A DNA stretch of 9,901 nucleotides from Betaproteobacteria bacterium (GCA_013298455.1 JAAFHR010000095.1:1-9901); one strand, 5' to 3'; positions 1-7,615 are shown, numbered from the stretch's first letter. Notes: generated by a model not told the origin, from the letters alone. Made by a program: numbers and translations.

Positions 1-1443
1 TGCGAACGGCTGCAGCAGTACCAAGCCAACCGACGTTACAGCGGAACTCGCACTGATCGTGATGCACTAGAAAAGCGACTCCTTTCGATTCAAGCAGACG
101 AGGAGAGCTTACGTACAAAGCGAGCAGCACTTCAACGGACGAGCCTCGAACGCGATCACGCAACGGCCAAACGCACCGAGAAACACAACGAGCTCATCGC
201 ATTGGGGGCAGGTGATCGCAACAGCGCGAACGTCGCTGACATCCTTGAAGAGGAGAACGCGCACCGGAGAAAGCTTGAGGACGCGGAGACTAAGCTCGCC
301 GAAGCGCTGGGGGACGACCTGGCACTCAGCCTCATTCCCAATGAACTGACGCACGCCCTCAAGAAGCGGCTAGCTGGGGAGGCGCTTCTCGCAGAGTGGC
401 ACACAAAACGCGCGGGACTAGAACCCGATCGCGAACGGTTCTCAGATCGGTTGATCAGTGGGGAACCTTTCGCGCACATGCCTGCGGAATCCCAGTTGCA
501 GGTGCTCCAAGCGGTGAAAGAGGCATGGGAGAGTTTGTTTTGGCCGCAGCCAGACGGTTGCGCGGGAGACATTGCCTTGCAATTTCTCACAGACTCGCAG
601 CGCAGACGCTTAAGCGACGTGCTGGATCAACAACTATTGAGTACGTCGAAGTTGAGAAGCCTCCAAGAGGTTCGCAGCAAAGCTCTATCGGAAATTCGTC
701 GGCTCACGAATCGAAGAATTCAGCTGCAGGGCGTGACAGAGGACGGCACGCTCAGTGCTCTAAATGACGCATTACGTGAGGTTCAATCGGATGTTGATCG
801 GCTTAATGAGGAGTGCGGCGGCCTGAAGCGAGAAATTGACGCACTGGAGAAAAAGGTTCAAACCGAACGAGCTGCCTACGAACACGAGAACAATCACTAC
901 TTGGAGCAAGAGCCAAAGCAGTCTAGCGCCAGAAAGGCGGCCAAGGTCATTGAACTCGTGAACGAGCTCCTCCCGGCACTGTTTGCACTAAAAACTCAGT
1001 CACTCGCCAAAGCGGTCACCCAGCGATTCCATGAGCTCGCGGAGCGACGTTGGATCGAAAAGATAGAAATCACGCAGTCGGGTGAGGTGCGGATGTTTGA
1101 TGTCGATCACAGGCCGCTCTCGCTAGACCTATCGGCTGGTGAGCAACAGGTGTTCGCTACTGCATTAATCGCCGGGCTTGGGGATCTATCGGGCTACAGC
1201 ATTCCGCTAGTTATTGATACGCCGTTGTCTCGCTTGGCGAGCACTCATGTTGCGCGCGTACTTCGCTTCTGGCGATCTGATCCCAGCCGCCAAATCATTG
1301 TTCTGTCTCAGGATCGTGAAATCACTCCGGCCATAGCGGAAGAGCTGGAGCCTTTCATCGCAAAAACATACCTTTTGGAGACAGAGCAACGACCCGGTGG
1401 CTATTACCGAACCAGCCCCGTGGCCGACAGCTACTTTTCTTAG
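1..1443 (+). CDS. dndD: DndD-type SMC-like ATPase of DNA phosphorothioation, 5'-partial
   Basis: The frame is open from base 1, so this is the C-terminal 480 residues of a gene that begins left of the window. DndD proteins are usually about 650-700 residues, so roughly 200, including the Walker A loop, are missing. Visible parts: charged, heptad-like helical stretches at about codons 1-65 and 260-305; an ABC-type signature 'LSAGEQQVFATALI' near codon 377; a Walker B 'IPLVIDTPLSRL' from codon 401 (Asp 406); then 'IIVLSQDREI', where the family has a conserved 'LSTD'-type segment. The ending in '-SYF' also suits DndD. DndD is an ATPase with nicking-related activity that works with DndC and DndE to replace a non-bridging backbone oxygen with sulfur. 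The only cysteine in the coiled coil is single, so no Rad50 zinc hook is seen. The following gene is DndE-like, which fits the usual dndC-D-E order. Alternative: another Rad50-like defence ATPase; DndD is much favoured by context. Confidence 0.83.
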   Translation, partial: CERLQQYQANRRYSGTRTDRDALEKRLLSIQADEESLRTKRAALQRTSLERDHATAKRTEKHNELIALGAGDRNSANVADILEEENAHRRKLEDAETKLAEALGDDLALSLIPNELTHALKKRLAGEALLAEWHTKRAGLEPDRERFSDRLISGEPFAHMPAESQLQVLQAVKEAWESLFWPQPDGCAGDIALQFLTDSQRRRLSDVLDQQLLSTSKLRSLQEVRSKALSEIRRLTNRRIQLQGVTEDGTLSALNDALREVQSDVDRLNEECGGLKREIDALEKKVQTERAAYEHENNHYLEQEPKQSSARKAAKVIELVNELLPALFALKTQSLAKAVTQRFHELAERRWIEKIEITQSGEVRMFDVDHRPLSLDLSAGEQQVFATALIAGLGDLSGYSIPLVIDTPLSRLASTHVARVLRFWRSDPSRQIIVLSQDREITPAIAEELEPFIAKTYLLETEQRPGGYYRTSPVADSYFS

Positions 1444-1454
1444 GGCAACTAACG

Positions 1455-2972
1455 ATGAAGATTACCGAAGCGCTTCTCGCGAATTTCACGTCGAGCAGTG
1501 ACACAAGAAATTTCTACAGAGACTTTTCGCGTTACTTGGGCATCACCGAGCAATACCGCTTGGCTCGGCTGGCGATCGGGCGCTCGATGAACGACGGCGT
1601 TGTGCCAGATCCAGCGGCAGACGCACGAGGCAATCCATTAAAAGGCGCGGTGCTGTTCGGCGCTGAAGAGGCCGAACACCTGCCTTGGCTCGCTCACATT
1701 TGCGAGCGCCTGCTGCAACGCTCTCTGCCTATCACGCTCGCAGCGCTACAAAGCTTTGTCCGAGACCACTGGCACCGCGGCTGCGCTTTGCTTCGCGCCG
1801 ACTGGGAAACATCTGGCGAGTCTTATGATCGCTTCATTGAGATCCTGGCGCGGAGCGCCGCACTCCCTGACGATCTAACCCAGAAAGATGCGACGTTCGC
1901 GGACACCGACAAGCATTCCGATTTACCCAACGCCAAAGCGATTACGATCAAACTGGGGCACCGTGTTGACTCAGGTGAGGCGGTCGCTTGGACAATTAAT
2001 GGCAGAGGCTACTCACCCAATCTCGCAATCATGGGACAAGCTGGGTCTGGGAAGACATTTGCCATGCTGGGTTTTTTGGCCGAAGTGCGTCGACAATCGC
2101 CAATCCCCGTCTTGCTCATCGACGCTGCCAAGGACGAACTCGCTGATAAGCCCGAGTTAGACAGTTTGAACCTTGAGGTGAGAAAGATACCGTCACAGCC
2201 AATGCCGCTTGACATCTTTCACGGCTGTGACATCTCCCAAGATGCCAGCCGTGACGCCGCTGTTGCCTTCGCGGAATCGCTGGACCGAGCACTCGCCGAC
2301 ACTGGATTGACGGCAAATCAGAAGCCGCGAGTCGTTGAGGCGTTACGCCCCTTGTTGTCGAAAAAAACTTCGGTCACGCTGCTCGATGTGCAGGCGGCGT
2401 TGAACGCGCATTACGAGGCGCAGGGGCTTAAGGAGGATCGCGTTCTTTCCGTCATGAAGACAATCAACTTCTACAAGCTGACGCAACCCGAGCTAAGTCC
2501 CGCCGATTTTTTTTCGAGCAGCTGGCTTCTGACTTTCGGGCGTGCGTCCGAAGACACCCGTCGCCTTACCGTTTTTCTGCTGTTCGATGCACTTGATCGC
2601 TATTTAAAGTCACTCCCTGAGGCGCCACTGGATGTTGATGGCAATCGCGCGATACGGATCATTTTGGCAATTGATGAGGCGCGACCGCTGCTGGCGGCAC
2701 GTCACGCCGGATTGAGCAACCTTGTGCGAACCCACCGATCAAAAGGGTTGGTCGTGATGCTTGCCTCACAAAGCCCTAACGACTATGACGGTCAAACCGA
2801 CGATTTCATGCAACAAATCGGGTTGCCGGTGTGCTTCAGGACGAATTCAAGCGCGAGCGCGGCGCTCAGCAACATGTTTAAGTCAAAAAAGGGCGTGAAC
2901 TTTTCCTCGCTTCAACCCGGTCAATGCCTCACAGTGGTTGATAACGCGATGGCGCTGTTGAAGACCTACTGA
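1455..2972 (+). CDS. dndE: DndE-HerA fusion ATPase (DndEi-like) of DNA phosphorothioation
   Basis: A 505-residue protein in two parts. Residues about 1-140 resemble DndE (DUF1832): 'RLARLAIGRSM', then 'LFGAEEAEHLPWLA', then 'FVRDHWHRGCALLRADW'. Stand-alone DndE is about 110-120 residues, binds DNA and belongs to the sulfur-modification complex. Residues about 165-505 form a HerA/FtsK-type P-loop ATPase: Walker A 'GQAGSGKT' at 194-201, Walker B 'IILAIDEA' around 402-409 with Asp407/Glu408, a possible arginine finger in 'LVRTHRSKG' (423-431), and a sensor-like 'MLASQSP' at 435-441. The ATG lies 11 bases after the dndD stop, with a weak AGGG 9 bases upstream, so the two genes are probably co-transcribed and translationally coupled. 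DndE fused to an ATPase ('DndEi') is known from archaeal and some bacterial phosphorothioation systems. The role as the motor or assembly subunit of the complex is inferred. All nucleotide-binding residues are intact, so it looks functional. Confidence 0.85.
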   Translation: MKITEALLANFTSSSDTRNFYRDFSRYLGITEQYRLARLAIGRSMNDGVVPDPAADARGNPLKGAVLFGAEEAEHLPWLAHICERLLQRSLPITLAALQSFVRDHWHRGCALLRADWETSGESYDRFIEILARSAALPDDLTQKDATFADTDKHSDLPNAKAITIKLGHRVDSGEAVAWTINGRGYSPNLAIMGQAGSGKTFAMLGFLAEVRRQSPIPVLLIDAAKDELADKPELDSLNLEVRKIPSQPMPLDIFHGCDISQDASRDAAVAFAESLDRALADTGLTANQKPRVVEALRPLLSKKTSVTLLDVQAALNAHYEAQGLKEDRVLSVMKTINFYKLTQPELSPADFFSSSWLLTFGRASEDTRRLTVFLLFDALDRYLKSLPEAPLDVDGNRAIRIILAIDEARPLLAARHAGLSNLVRTHRSKGLVVMLASQSPNDYDGQTDDFMQQIGLPVCFRTNSSASAALSNMFKSKKGVNFSSLQPGQCLTVVDNAMALLKTY

Positions 2973-3077
2973 CCCCCGATTGCCCGCCAGCTGGGCGCTT
3001 GCGGTTAAGAAAACTGCAGGATAGATAGACACAGCATGACTACGTCAACTCTAGGAGCGCAGGCCATTTTGTCGCTT

Positions 3078-3103
3078 TAAGCGCCGGAATATGCCGGTGC
3101 TTA
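3078..3103. other. Intergenic hairpin after the Dnd operon
   Basis: A 10-base-pair stem (TAAGCGCCGG with CCGGTGCTTA, one G-T wobble) closes a six-base loop AATATG. It lies about 105 bases after the dndE-HerA stop. No T-run follows on either strand, so it is not a standard intrinsic terminator. It could be a weak or factor-assisted transcription stop, or part of a repeat. Nothing else recognisable was seen between 2973 and 3150. Confidence 0.4.
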
Positions 3104-3150
3104 TGTTGGAGCATTCGGGGGGCGCTAAGCATTCATTTCTCTGCAAGTGA

Positions 3151-3192
3151 CCACCCTCACCTTAGCCCTCTCCCGCGCGCGGGAGAGGGGAC
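3151..3192. repeat. Dispersed palindromic repeat of the CCCTCTCCC type
   Basis: The core 3166-3189 is a perfect 24-base palindrome (CCCTCTCCCGCG and its reverse complement). It is preceded by CCACCCTCACCTTAG and followed by GGAC. This pattern is recalled as a frequent short intergenic repeat in many proteobacterial genomes; that is from memory, not a search. It can fold into a very stable hairpin. The homology of the next gene to its family appears to start only a few codons after this palindrome, so the repeat sits at the truncation point of that gene. Confidence 0.7.
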
Positions 3193-3220
3193 TAAACCAG
3201 CGTGGTTTGGCGCGGATCGG

Positions 3221-4417
3221 TTGCTTGCGAAGGTGGCCGAGCAAGGACGGGCGTTGGCGGAACTGACGAGCGCGGCGCTACCGCTGGCAGACCCAACGAC
3301 CAGCGCAGGGCGAACGTACAGAGAAGGCGCGATGGTTGATACCGTTGGCAAGGTGTTCGTCAATGCGACGAGCGGATTTGCCAACGTGCGCGTGGCGGTG
3401 TGGCAGCACACGATTGGTGGCTATCAGGTGTTGCACAAATGGCTCGATGATCGGCGCAAGGCGGGGCGCAGTCTGAGTGATGACGACATCACGCATTGGC
3501 TGCGCGTGTATGCGGCGCTGGAGGCGACGCAGGGCTTGATGCAACAGGTGGACGCAGCCATTGATGCGCACGGTGGTTGGCCGACCGAGGCGGATGGCGA
3601 AAAACTGGGCGGCGCGTTTTCGCTCAACCACCCACCGCCAGATGCCGCCACCCTCGCGGTGGAACGTGCGACGCTCGATCAGCAGTTGAAAGCGCAAAGG
3701 AAGTCGAACAAGGCGGCGGCAAAGAATGCGCAGCACCATGCGGCCTCTGCGACCACGGCGACCGGCGGCTTGCCCAGCACGATGAGCCTCTTCGGCGCGG
3801 ATGCCGACCTTGATGATCTCGCGGCAGCAACAGGTGAAACGGGCGAACCCAACACCAGGCCAGAAGCAGGAGCAACACCACCCCCAAAGCCTGACGCCAC
3901 CCCGGCTCGCGCTGCGGGTGGCACAACTTCATCAGCGGCCGCGTTACCGGCTCTGCGCATCGAGGACGTGAGCGACTGGGACATGATGTGCGCCGTCCGC
4001 GCGGTGCTCGCTCGCGACGGCGCATTGTCACGCGACGCGCTGATTCGCAACGTCGCGCACGAGCTGGGCTTTGCTCGCACGGGCACCAACATCGCAAGCG
4101 CACTCGACGACGCGATTCGCCGCGCCGTGCGCCGTGGCATTGCGCAGAATCAGGCGTATGAGCTCTCGCTCGTGGCACGCAACGTCGAGGGCTACGAGCG
4201 CGCGTTTCTCAAAGCGCATCTCATCAGCGTACTCAGCAATACATGGATGCCCAAAGCAGATGTGCCGACGGCCTTCGCCCGCATGCTGGGCTTCGCACGC
4301 ACGGGCGCGGTGATCGAGGAGACTGTGTGGAACTTGATGAAGGCGGTTATCCGCGCGGGGGGTGCCGAGGTAGAAGGTCGCGGCGAAGCGGCGCGCTACC
4401 GCCGGGTGCGTCGGTAA
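3221..4417 (+). CDS. 5'-truncated remnant, C-terminus of type ISP/Eco57I-like restriction-methyltransferase with duplicated domain
   Basis: An open frame of 398 residues from a TTG. No convincing start or ribosome binding site is seen: the frame is open back to a TAG at 3026, and family-like sequence ('WFGADRLLAKVAEQGRALAEL'-like) begins at about 3203. Residues 1-125 resemble the end of the target-recognition region of large restriction-methyltransferases: 'WQHTIGGYQVLHKWLDDR', then 'ALEATQGLMQQVDAAI' and 'HGGWP'. Methylase, helicase and nuclease parts, normally over 800 residues, are absent. Residues about 130-240 are a low-complexity Ala/Pro/Thr linker. Residues about 250-390 hold two related units of about 70 residues, each with 'LGFARTG' (GFARTG at 283-288 and 357-362). 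They resemble the small DUF3320-like or winged-helix units found at the C-termini of large defence helicases. Probably a non-functional leftover, though the remaining reading frame is clean. A small stand-alone DNA-binding protein is the alternative. Confidence 0.6.
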   Translation: MLAKVAEQGRALAELTSAALPLADPTTSAGRTYREGAMVDTVGKVFVNATSGFANVRVAVWQHTIGGYQVLHKWLDDRRKAGRSLSDDDITHWLRVYAALEATQGLMQQVDAAIDAHGGWPTEADGEKLGGAFSLNHPPPDAATLAVERATLDQQLKAQRKSNKAAAKNAQHHAASATTATGGLPSTMSLFGADADLDDLAAATGETGEPNTRPEAGATPPPKPDATPARAAGGTTSSAAALPALRIEDVSDWDMMCAVRAVLARDGALSRDALIRNVAHELGFARTGTNIASALDDAIRRAVRRGIAQNQAYELSLVARNVEGYERAFLKAHLISVLSNTWMPKADVPTAFARMLGFARTGAVIEETVWNLMKAVIRAGGAEVEGRGEAARYRRVRR

Positions 4418-4426
4418 ACTTGTGAG

Positions 4427-5330
4427 ATGGTTTTCCCACCCCGCCGCGCCGATACCCGAACCGCCTATCTAGCCCAAGAGGAGCATGTCACTACCCGGTT
4501 CGTTGACGAGGCGGGCGATACGAGCTTGTTCGCCAAAGGCGGCGCGCCCATCGCAGGCACGACTGGCTGCTCGAGATTTTTTGTCATCGGAAAGCTGGAG
4601 TGTCGGGACGTTGCGGCACTCGCGAGCGATCTCGATCAGCTGCGTATGGAGGTGACCACCGACCCGTATTTCAAGCGGGGTGCCATCACTTGATCCCGCT
4701 CGCGGCAAAACAGCGGTGCAGTTTCACGCCAAGGACGATCCCGGAGAGATTCGCTTTTTGGTTTTTCGCGCGCTTGCAAAACACGAGCTTCGTTTTGTGG
4801 CAGTGGTGCGCGACAAACTCAAACTGCTTGACTAAGCGCAGCAAAGGCGACGGATTGAACCCAAGTATCGATACGATCCGGCAGGTCATGAGCTCTACGA
4901 TGAGTTGACAGGCACACTGTTTTCCCGCCTGCATGGGTATGGAGACCATCGGGTGGTGTTCGCCCAGCGCGGCCACAAACCCCGCTCGCACGCCTTTCGC
5001 AAGGCAATCAACACGCAAGATGCCGAAATCGAGCGTACGTTTGGGTTCAGGCGCCCTGCGCCAAAAGAGATCGTGTCTGGCTTTCCGAGGGAGCACGCTG
5101 GTTTACAAGCGGTAGATTATTTTCTTTGGGCGCTCCAGCGCTTTTATGAACGCGGTGAAGCGCGCTACCTTGAGTTCATTTGGCCGCAAACGCTTGAAAT
5201 TTTGGATTTGGATGCTGACATTGAATCCCGCCGAGGCAGGGCGCCCGCGCCATTTCGCGTCTACGATAAGCAACACCCGCTAACGACGGATCGTCGGGCG
5301 GGTATTGGAAAGGGGGATCGAGAGATATAG
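4427..5330 (+). pseudogene. DUF3800 domain protein, broken by a frameshift and a stop
   Basis: Three pieces rebuild one DUF3800 protein of about 300 residues. Piece 1 (from ATG 4427) contains 'FVDEAGDTSLF' and 'FFVIGKLECRDVAALASDL'. The frame then shifts by +1 at about 4676-4680, in the CGGGG run. Restoring the frame gives 'VPSLDPARGKTAVQFHAKDD' and 'VVRDKLKLL', after which an in-frame TAA stands at 4833-4835. Piece 3 continues to the TAG at 5328-5330 and includes 'AGLQAVDYFLWALQRFYERG'. Acidic residues typical of this RNase H-like family are present (DEAGD, FHAKDD, QAVDYF). DUF3800 proteins are of uncharacterised function and often sit in defence islands. The gene begins 9 bases after the preceding frame ends. 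An alternative original start is the ATG at 4485, behind AAGAGGAG; it would need one more one-base loss near 4489. Sequencing errors could explain the lesions, but a frameshift plus a stop makes real decay more likely. Confidence 0.72.
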
Positions 5331-5349
5331 GCTGACTCGGGTCAACTCA

Positions 5350-5370
5350 CGGCGTGGAGCCGAATTTTTT
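5350..5370 (+). terminator. Possible intrinsic terminator after the DUF3800 pseudogene
   Basis: A short stem CGGC-GTGGA-GCCG (5350-5362) is followed by AA and six T residues (5365-5370), 20 bases after the pseudogene stop. The stem has only four pairs, so its strength is doubtful. Its position between two convergent genes suits a terminator. Confidence 0.38.
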
Positions 5371-5441
5371 CTCTCGACGAAGCCGATTATACGAAAGCGT
5401 CGCGAAGTTTGGTGCAAGTTTCGCAAGTAGCGAATTGAAGT

Positions 5442-6401
5442 TCACGACAGTAATTTTTTTACGACCGCTCGAATCGCTGCCGCTTCCCGATGCGGCGCGA
5501 AGTGCTGTGCGCGCTTGGCGGCGGCTCGGCAGAGGCGTTTGTAAAACGCGCTATCCGTTTCGATGCGCTGCATGAGTTTGGCGCAGGCGGCTGCGTCGCC
5601 GAGCGGGAAGTAGCCGGGGTAGTCGTCGCCGAGCATGCCTCGGTTCCCGCTGATGTCGCTGGCAATGACCGGTACGCCGCTGGTGATGGCTTCAACGATG
5701 ACGTTGGCACCGCCTTCCATTTTGCTGGCAATGACCAAAGCGTGGGCGCGTTTGATGCGTTGGCGGGTGGCGGCGTGGCTGATGCCGCCGAGCCAGACCA
5801 AGCGCGGTTCGTCGCGCGTCACAACGGCCATGGTGTCCGTGTGATGTTGATCGAGCGCGTTGCCGATGTGGGTGAGGCGAATGCGGCTTTCGGCGGGCAA
5901 ACTGCGGAGCGCGGTGATCGGCGTAAACGGATCTTTTTCATGCCGCAGATGACCGACTTGAACGATGTCAAAGCGCGTGGTGTAGCGCGGCGCGGGTTTG
6001 AGAAAGGCGGCGGATTGATAGACGACATCACACTTGGCGCGATGCGCCGCAGAGAGCTCAGCGAGCGCTGCGGGTTGCAACACGATCATCCGATCTGCCA
6101 TGTCGAGTGATTGCTTGGAAAGCTCATCCTCGTGAATATCGCGGTAGACATCGGTGCCGGTTAGCGCGAGCAAGAGGCCACCGGTGGGCTGAACGAGGCG
6201 ATAGTTCAACATCGATGCCGAAGAGCGCCGCGCGTGCAAGGTGAGCAAGACGTCAGGTAACGCGTCGCTCGCGGACCAACGCTCAACGATTTTGACCGCA
6301 TAATCACGAGCAAGAAATCGAGCCCAGCGGGCGGCGGTGTGCCAGTTGCCGTTGTTGGCTTTGGCGTTGGCAGGAGAGACGATGACGACACTGGGTTTCA
6401 C
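5442..6401 (-). CDS. senB: SenB, selenosugar synthase (TIGR04348-family glycosyltransferase)
   Basis: A GT-B-fold glycosyltransferase of 319 residues if it starts at the GTG at 6401 ('MKPSVVIVSPANAKANNGNW'). The family is recalled to begin this way. Supporting segments: 'ANNGNWHTAARWARFL', 'LLTLHARRSSASM', 'LALTGTDVYRDI', 'DMADRMIVLQPAAL', and the C-terminal nucleotide-sugar motif 'EGGANVIVEAITSGVPVIAS'. SenB joins selenium from selenophosphate to a UDP-sugar (UDP-GlcNAc in the characterised enzyme), giving a selenosugar in the cytoplasm. That product is the selenium donor for SenA, encoded divergently next door. The frame is open to another GTG at 6464, which would add 21 unconserved-looking residues and overlap senA further. 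No clear Shine-Dalgarno is seen for either start. The protein looks complete, ending in 'VVKKLLS'. The family was long annotated only as 'putative glycosyltransferase'; the senA neighbour makes the SenB call strong. Confidence 0.88.
   Translation of the reverse strand: MKPSVVIVSPANAKANNGNWHTAARWARFLARDYAVKIVERWSASDALPDVLLTLHARRSSASMLNYRLVQPTGGLLLALTGTDVYRDIHEDELSKQSLDMADRMIVLQPAALAELSAAHRAKCDVVYQSAAFLKPAPRYTTRFDIVQVGHLRHEKDPFTPITALRSLPAESRIRLTHIGNALDQHHTDTMAVVTRDEPRLVWLGGISHAATRQRIKRAHALVIASKMEGGANVIVEAITSGVPVIASDISGNRGMLGDDYPGYFPLGDAAACAKLMQRIETDSAFYKRLCRAAAKRAQHFAPHREAAAIRAVVKKLLS
6372..6377 (+). promoter_or_regulatory. Candidate ribosome binding site for senA
   Basis: AGGAGA lies five bases before the ATG at 6382 and supports that start. 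Caution: the same bases are codons of the conserved 'VSPAN' segment of senB on the other strand, so the match could be chance. The alternative senA start, ATG 6454, has no visible Shine-Dalgarno. Confidence 0.45.
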
Positions 6402-7578
6402 GACCGAACTATCGCACAGCGGCAAGCTCGATACCGGCGTTGCAGCTCGTTCGATGGATTCCACGGCGCTCGCATCGCAGCTCGTTCGACTGCGCGACTA
6501 CCTGCGCGGTTTTGTGCGGCAGTTAACCGACTCGAAAATCAATCCGCCGGTCATCGCCACCCTCAATCCGCCGCTGTGGGAAGCGGCGCATGTGGCTTGG
6601 TTTGCCGAGTGGTGGTGTGTTCGGGATGCTTACAACACGGCGCTCGGCGACACGATTGCAGATCGCCCGTCGCTCTGGGACGGCTGTGATGCCTTTCTCA
6701 ATTCGAACACGATTTCCCACACCGCGCGTTGGTCGGTGCCGCAACTCACTCGCGCCGCCACGCTCGATTTTCTGGATCGCTCGCTCGATGCAACGCTCAC
6801 GCGTTTGCAGCGCGCCGAGCCGAGTGACGAAGCGCTTTATCCCTTTCGTTTGGCGATGTTTCATGAGGCGATGCACCTTGAGGCGATTGCGTGGTGCGCG
6901 CAAACGTTGGGGTGGCCGATGCCCGCGTGGGTGGATGAGTCTGCGATCAGCGCTGCCGGTCACCGAAGCACCGATGAGTTGCGCTTTCAAAGCACGTTGC
7001 TCGGCGGTCCGGTCAATGGCTTTACGTTCGACAACGAACGTATCGCACCGCGCCCGGCGCCAATCGCTACGCCGCTTTCAGGCCACTTGGTGACGAACGC
7101 TGAATTTGCTGCCTTTGTTGATTCAGGTGAATTTACTCGCCGACTTGGCACGCCGCATCCGATCTATTGGCGACGCGAATCGAGTGGCGCATGGCAACAA
7201 CGTCGCTTCGATCAATGGATCGGACTTGCACCGGATGAGCCAATCGTTCATGTGAGCGCTATTGAGGCGGAGGCCTTCGCCACGCATCATGGGGTTCGTT
7301 TGCCCACCGAGCCGGAGTTGGCGAAATGGTTGACGCTGCCGAGTAGCAACGCTTGGCATGGCGCGGTGTGGGAATGGACATCGAGTCGATTTGCGCCCTA
7401 CCCCGGCTTCACGCCAGATCGCTACCGTGAGTATTCCGCGCCTTGGTTTGACGGCCAACATCGCGTGCTCCGAGGCGGCAGTTTCGCCACGCTCGACCTG
7501 ATGCATCACCCGAACTACCGCAACTTCTTTCTGCCGCAGCGGAGTGATGTGTTTGCGGGGTTTCGGGTGGTGGGCTGA
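6382..7578 (+). CDS. senA: SenA, selenoneine synthase (EgtB-like iron enzyme)
   Basis: A 398-residue protein with the two-domain layout of ergothioneine-type sulfoxide synthases. The N-terminal DinB-like domain carries probable iron ligands: His70 in 'LWEAAHVAWFAEWW', and His161/His165 in 'MFHEAMHLEAIAW', which is the HxxxHxE motif of EgtB. The C-terminal half is a formylglycine-generating-enzyme/sulfatase-modifying fold: 'LVTNAEFAAFVDSGEF', 'VRLPTEPELAKW', 'AVWEWTSSRFAPYPGF', 'HRVLRGGSF', ending 'DVFAGFRVVG'. In the known pathway SenA uses oxygen and non-heme iron to couple hercynine with the SenB selenosugar, leading to selenoneine. The adjacent senB distinguishes it from EgtB, and no egtD is visible. 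Start choice: ATG 6382 has a good AGGAGA but overlaps the senB start by 20 bases. ATG 6454 would give 374 residues and a 52-base divergent spacer, and begins close to where homology seems to start ('LASQLVRLRDYL'). Confidence 0.87.
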   Translation: MTTLGFTTELSHSGKLDTGVAARSMDSTALASQLVRLRDYLRGFVRQLTDSKINPPVIATLNPPLWEAAHVAWFAEWWCVRDAYNTALGDTIADRPSLWDGCDAFLNSNTISHTARWSVPQLTRAATLDFLDRSLDATLTRLQRAEPSDEALYPFRLAMFHEAMHLEAIAWCAQTLGWPMPAWVDESAISAAGHRSTDELRFQSTLLGGPVNGFTFDNERIAPRPAPIATPLSGHLVTNAEFAAFVDSGEFTRRLGTPHPIYWRRESSGAWQQRRFDQWIGLAPDEPIVHVSAIEAEAFATHHGVRLPTEPELAKWLTLPSSNAWHGAVWEWTSSRFAPYPGFTPDRYREYSAPWFDGQHRVLRGGSFATLDLMHHPNYRNFFLPQRSDVFAGFRVVG

Positions 7579-7615
7579 GGGCGACGAGCAGTCAAACGAG
7601 GCGCGCTCCGAGCGT

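Noticed and set aside
780..915. Possible Rad50-type zinc hook in the DndD coiled coil
   Set aside because: Only one cysteine is present and there is no CxxC, so no hook can form.
3624..4178. Minus-strand open frames (up to 184 codons) opposite the restriction-enzyme remnant
   Set aside because: They are Arg/Ala/Ser-rich mirror frames with no domain. The plus frame has clear family motifs and a repeated domain.
5402..5424. Hairpin with nine pairs near the senB 3' end
   Set aside because: It relies on two G-T pairs that are lost in minus-strand RNA and has no T-run, so it cannot serve as a senB terminator. It is probably fortuitous.
5490..6110. Long plus-strand open frame (206 codons) opposite senB
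   Set aside because: It lies wholly antisense to a well-supported glycosyltransferase, has no recognisable domain, and is expected by chance in GC-rich coding DNA.
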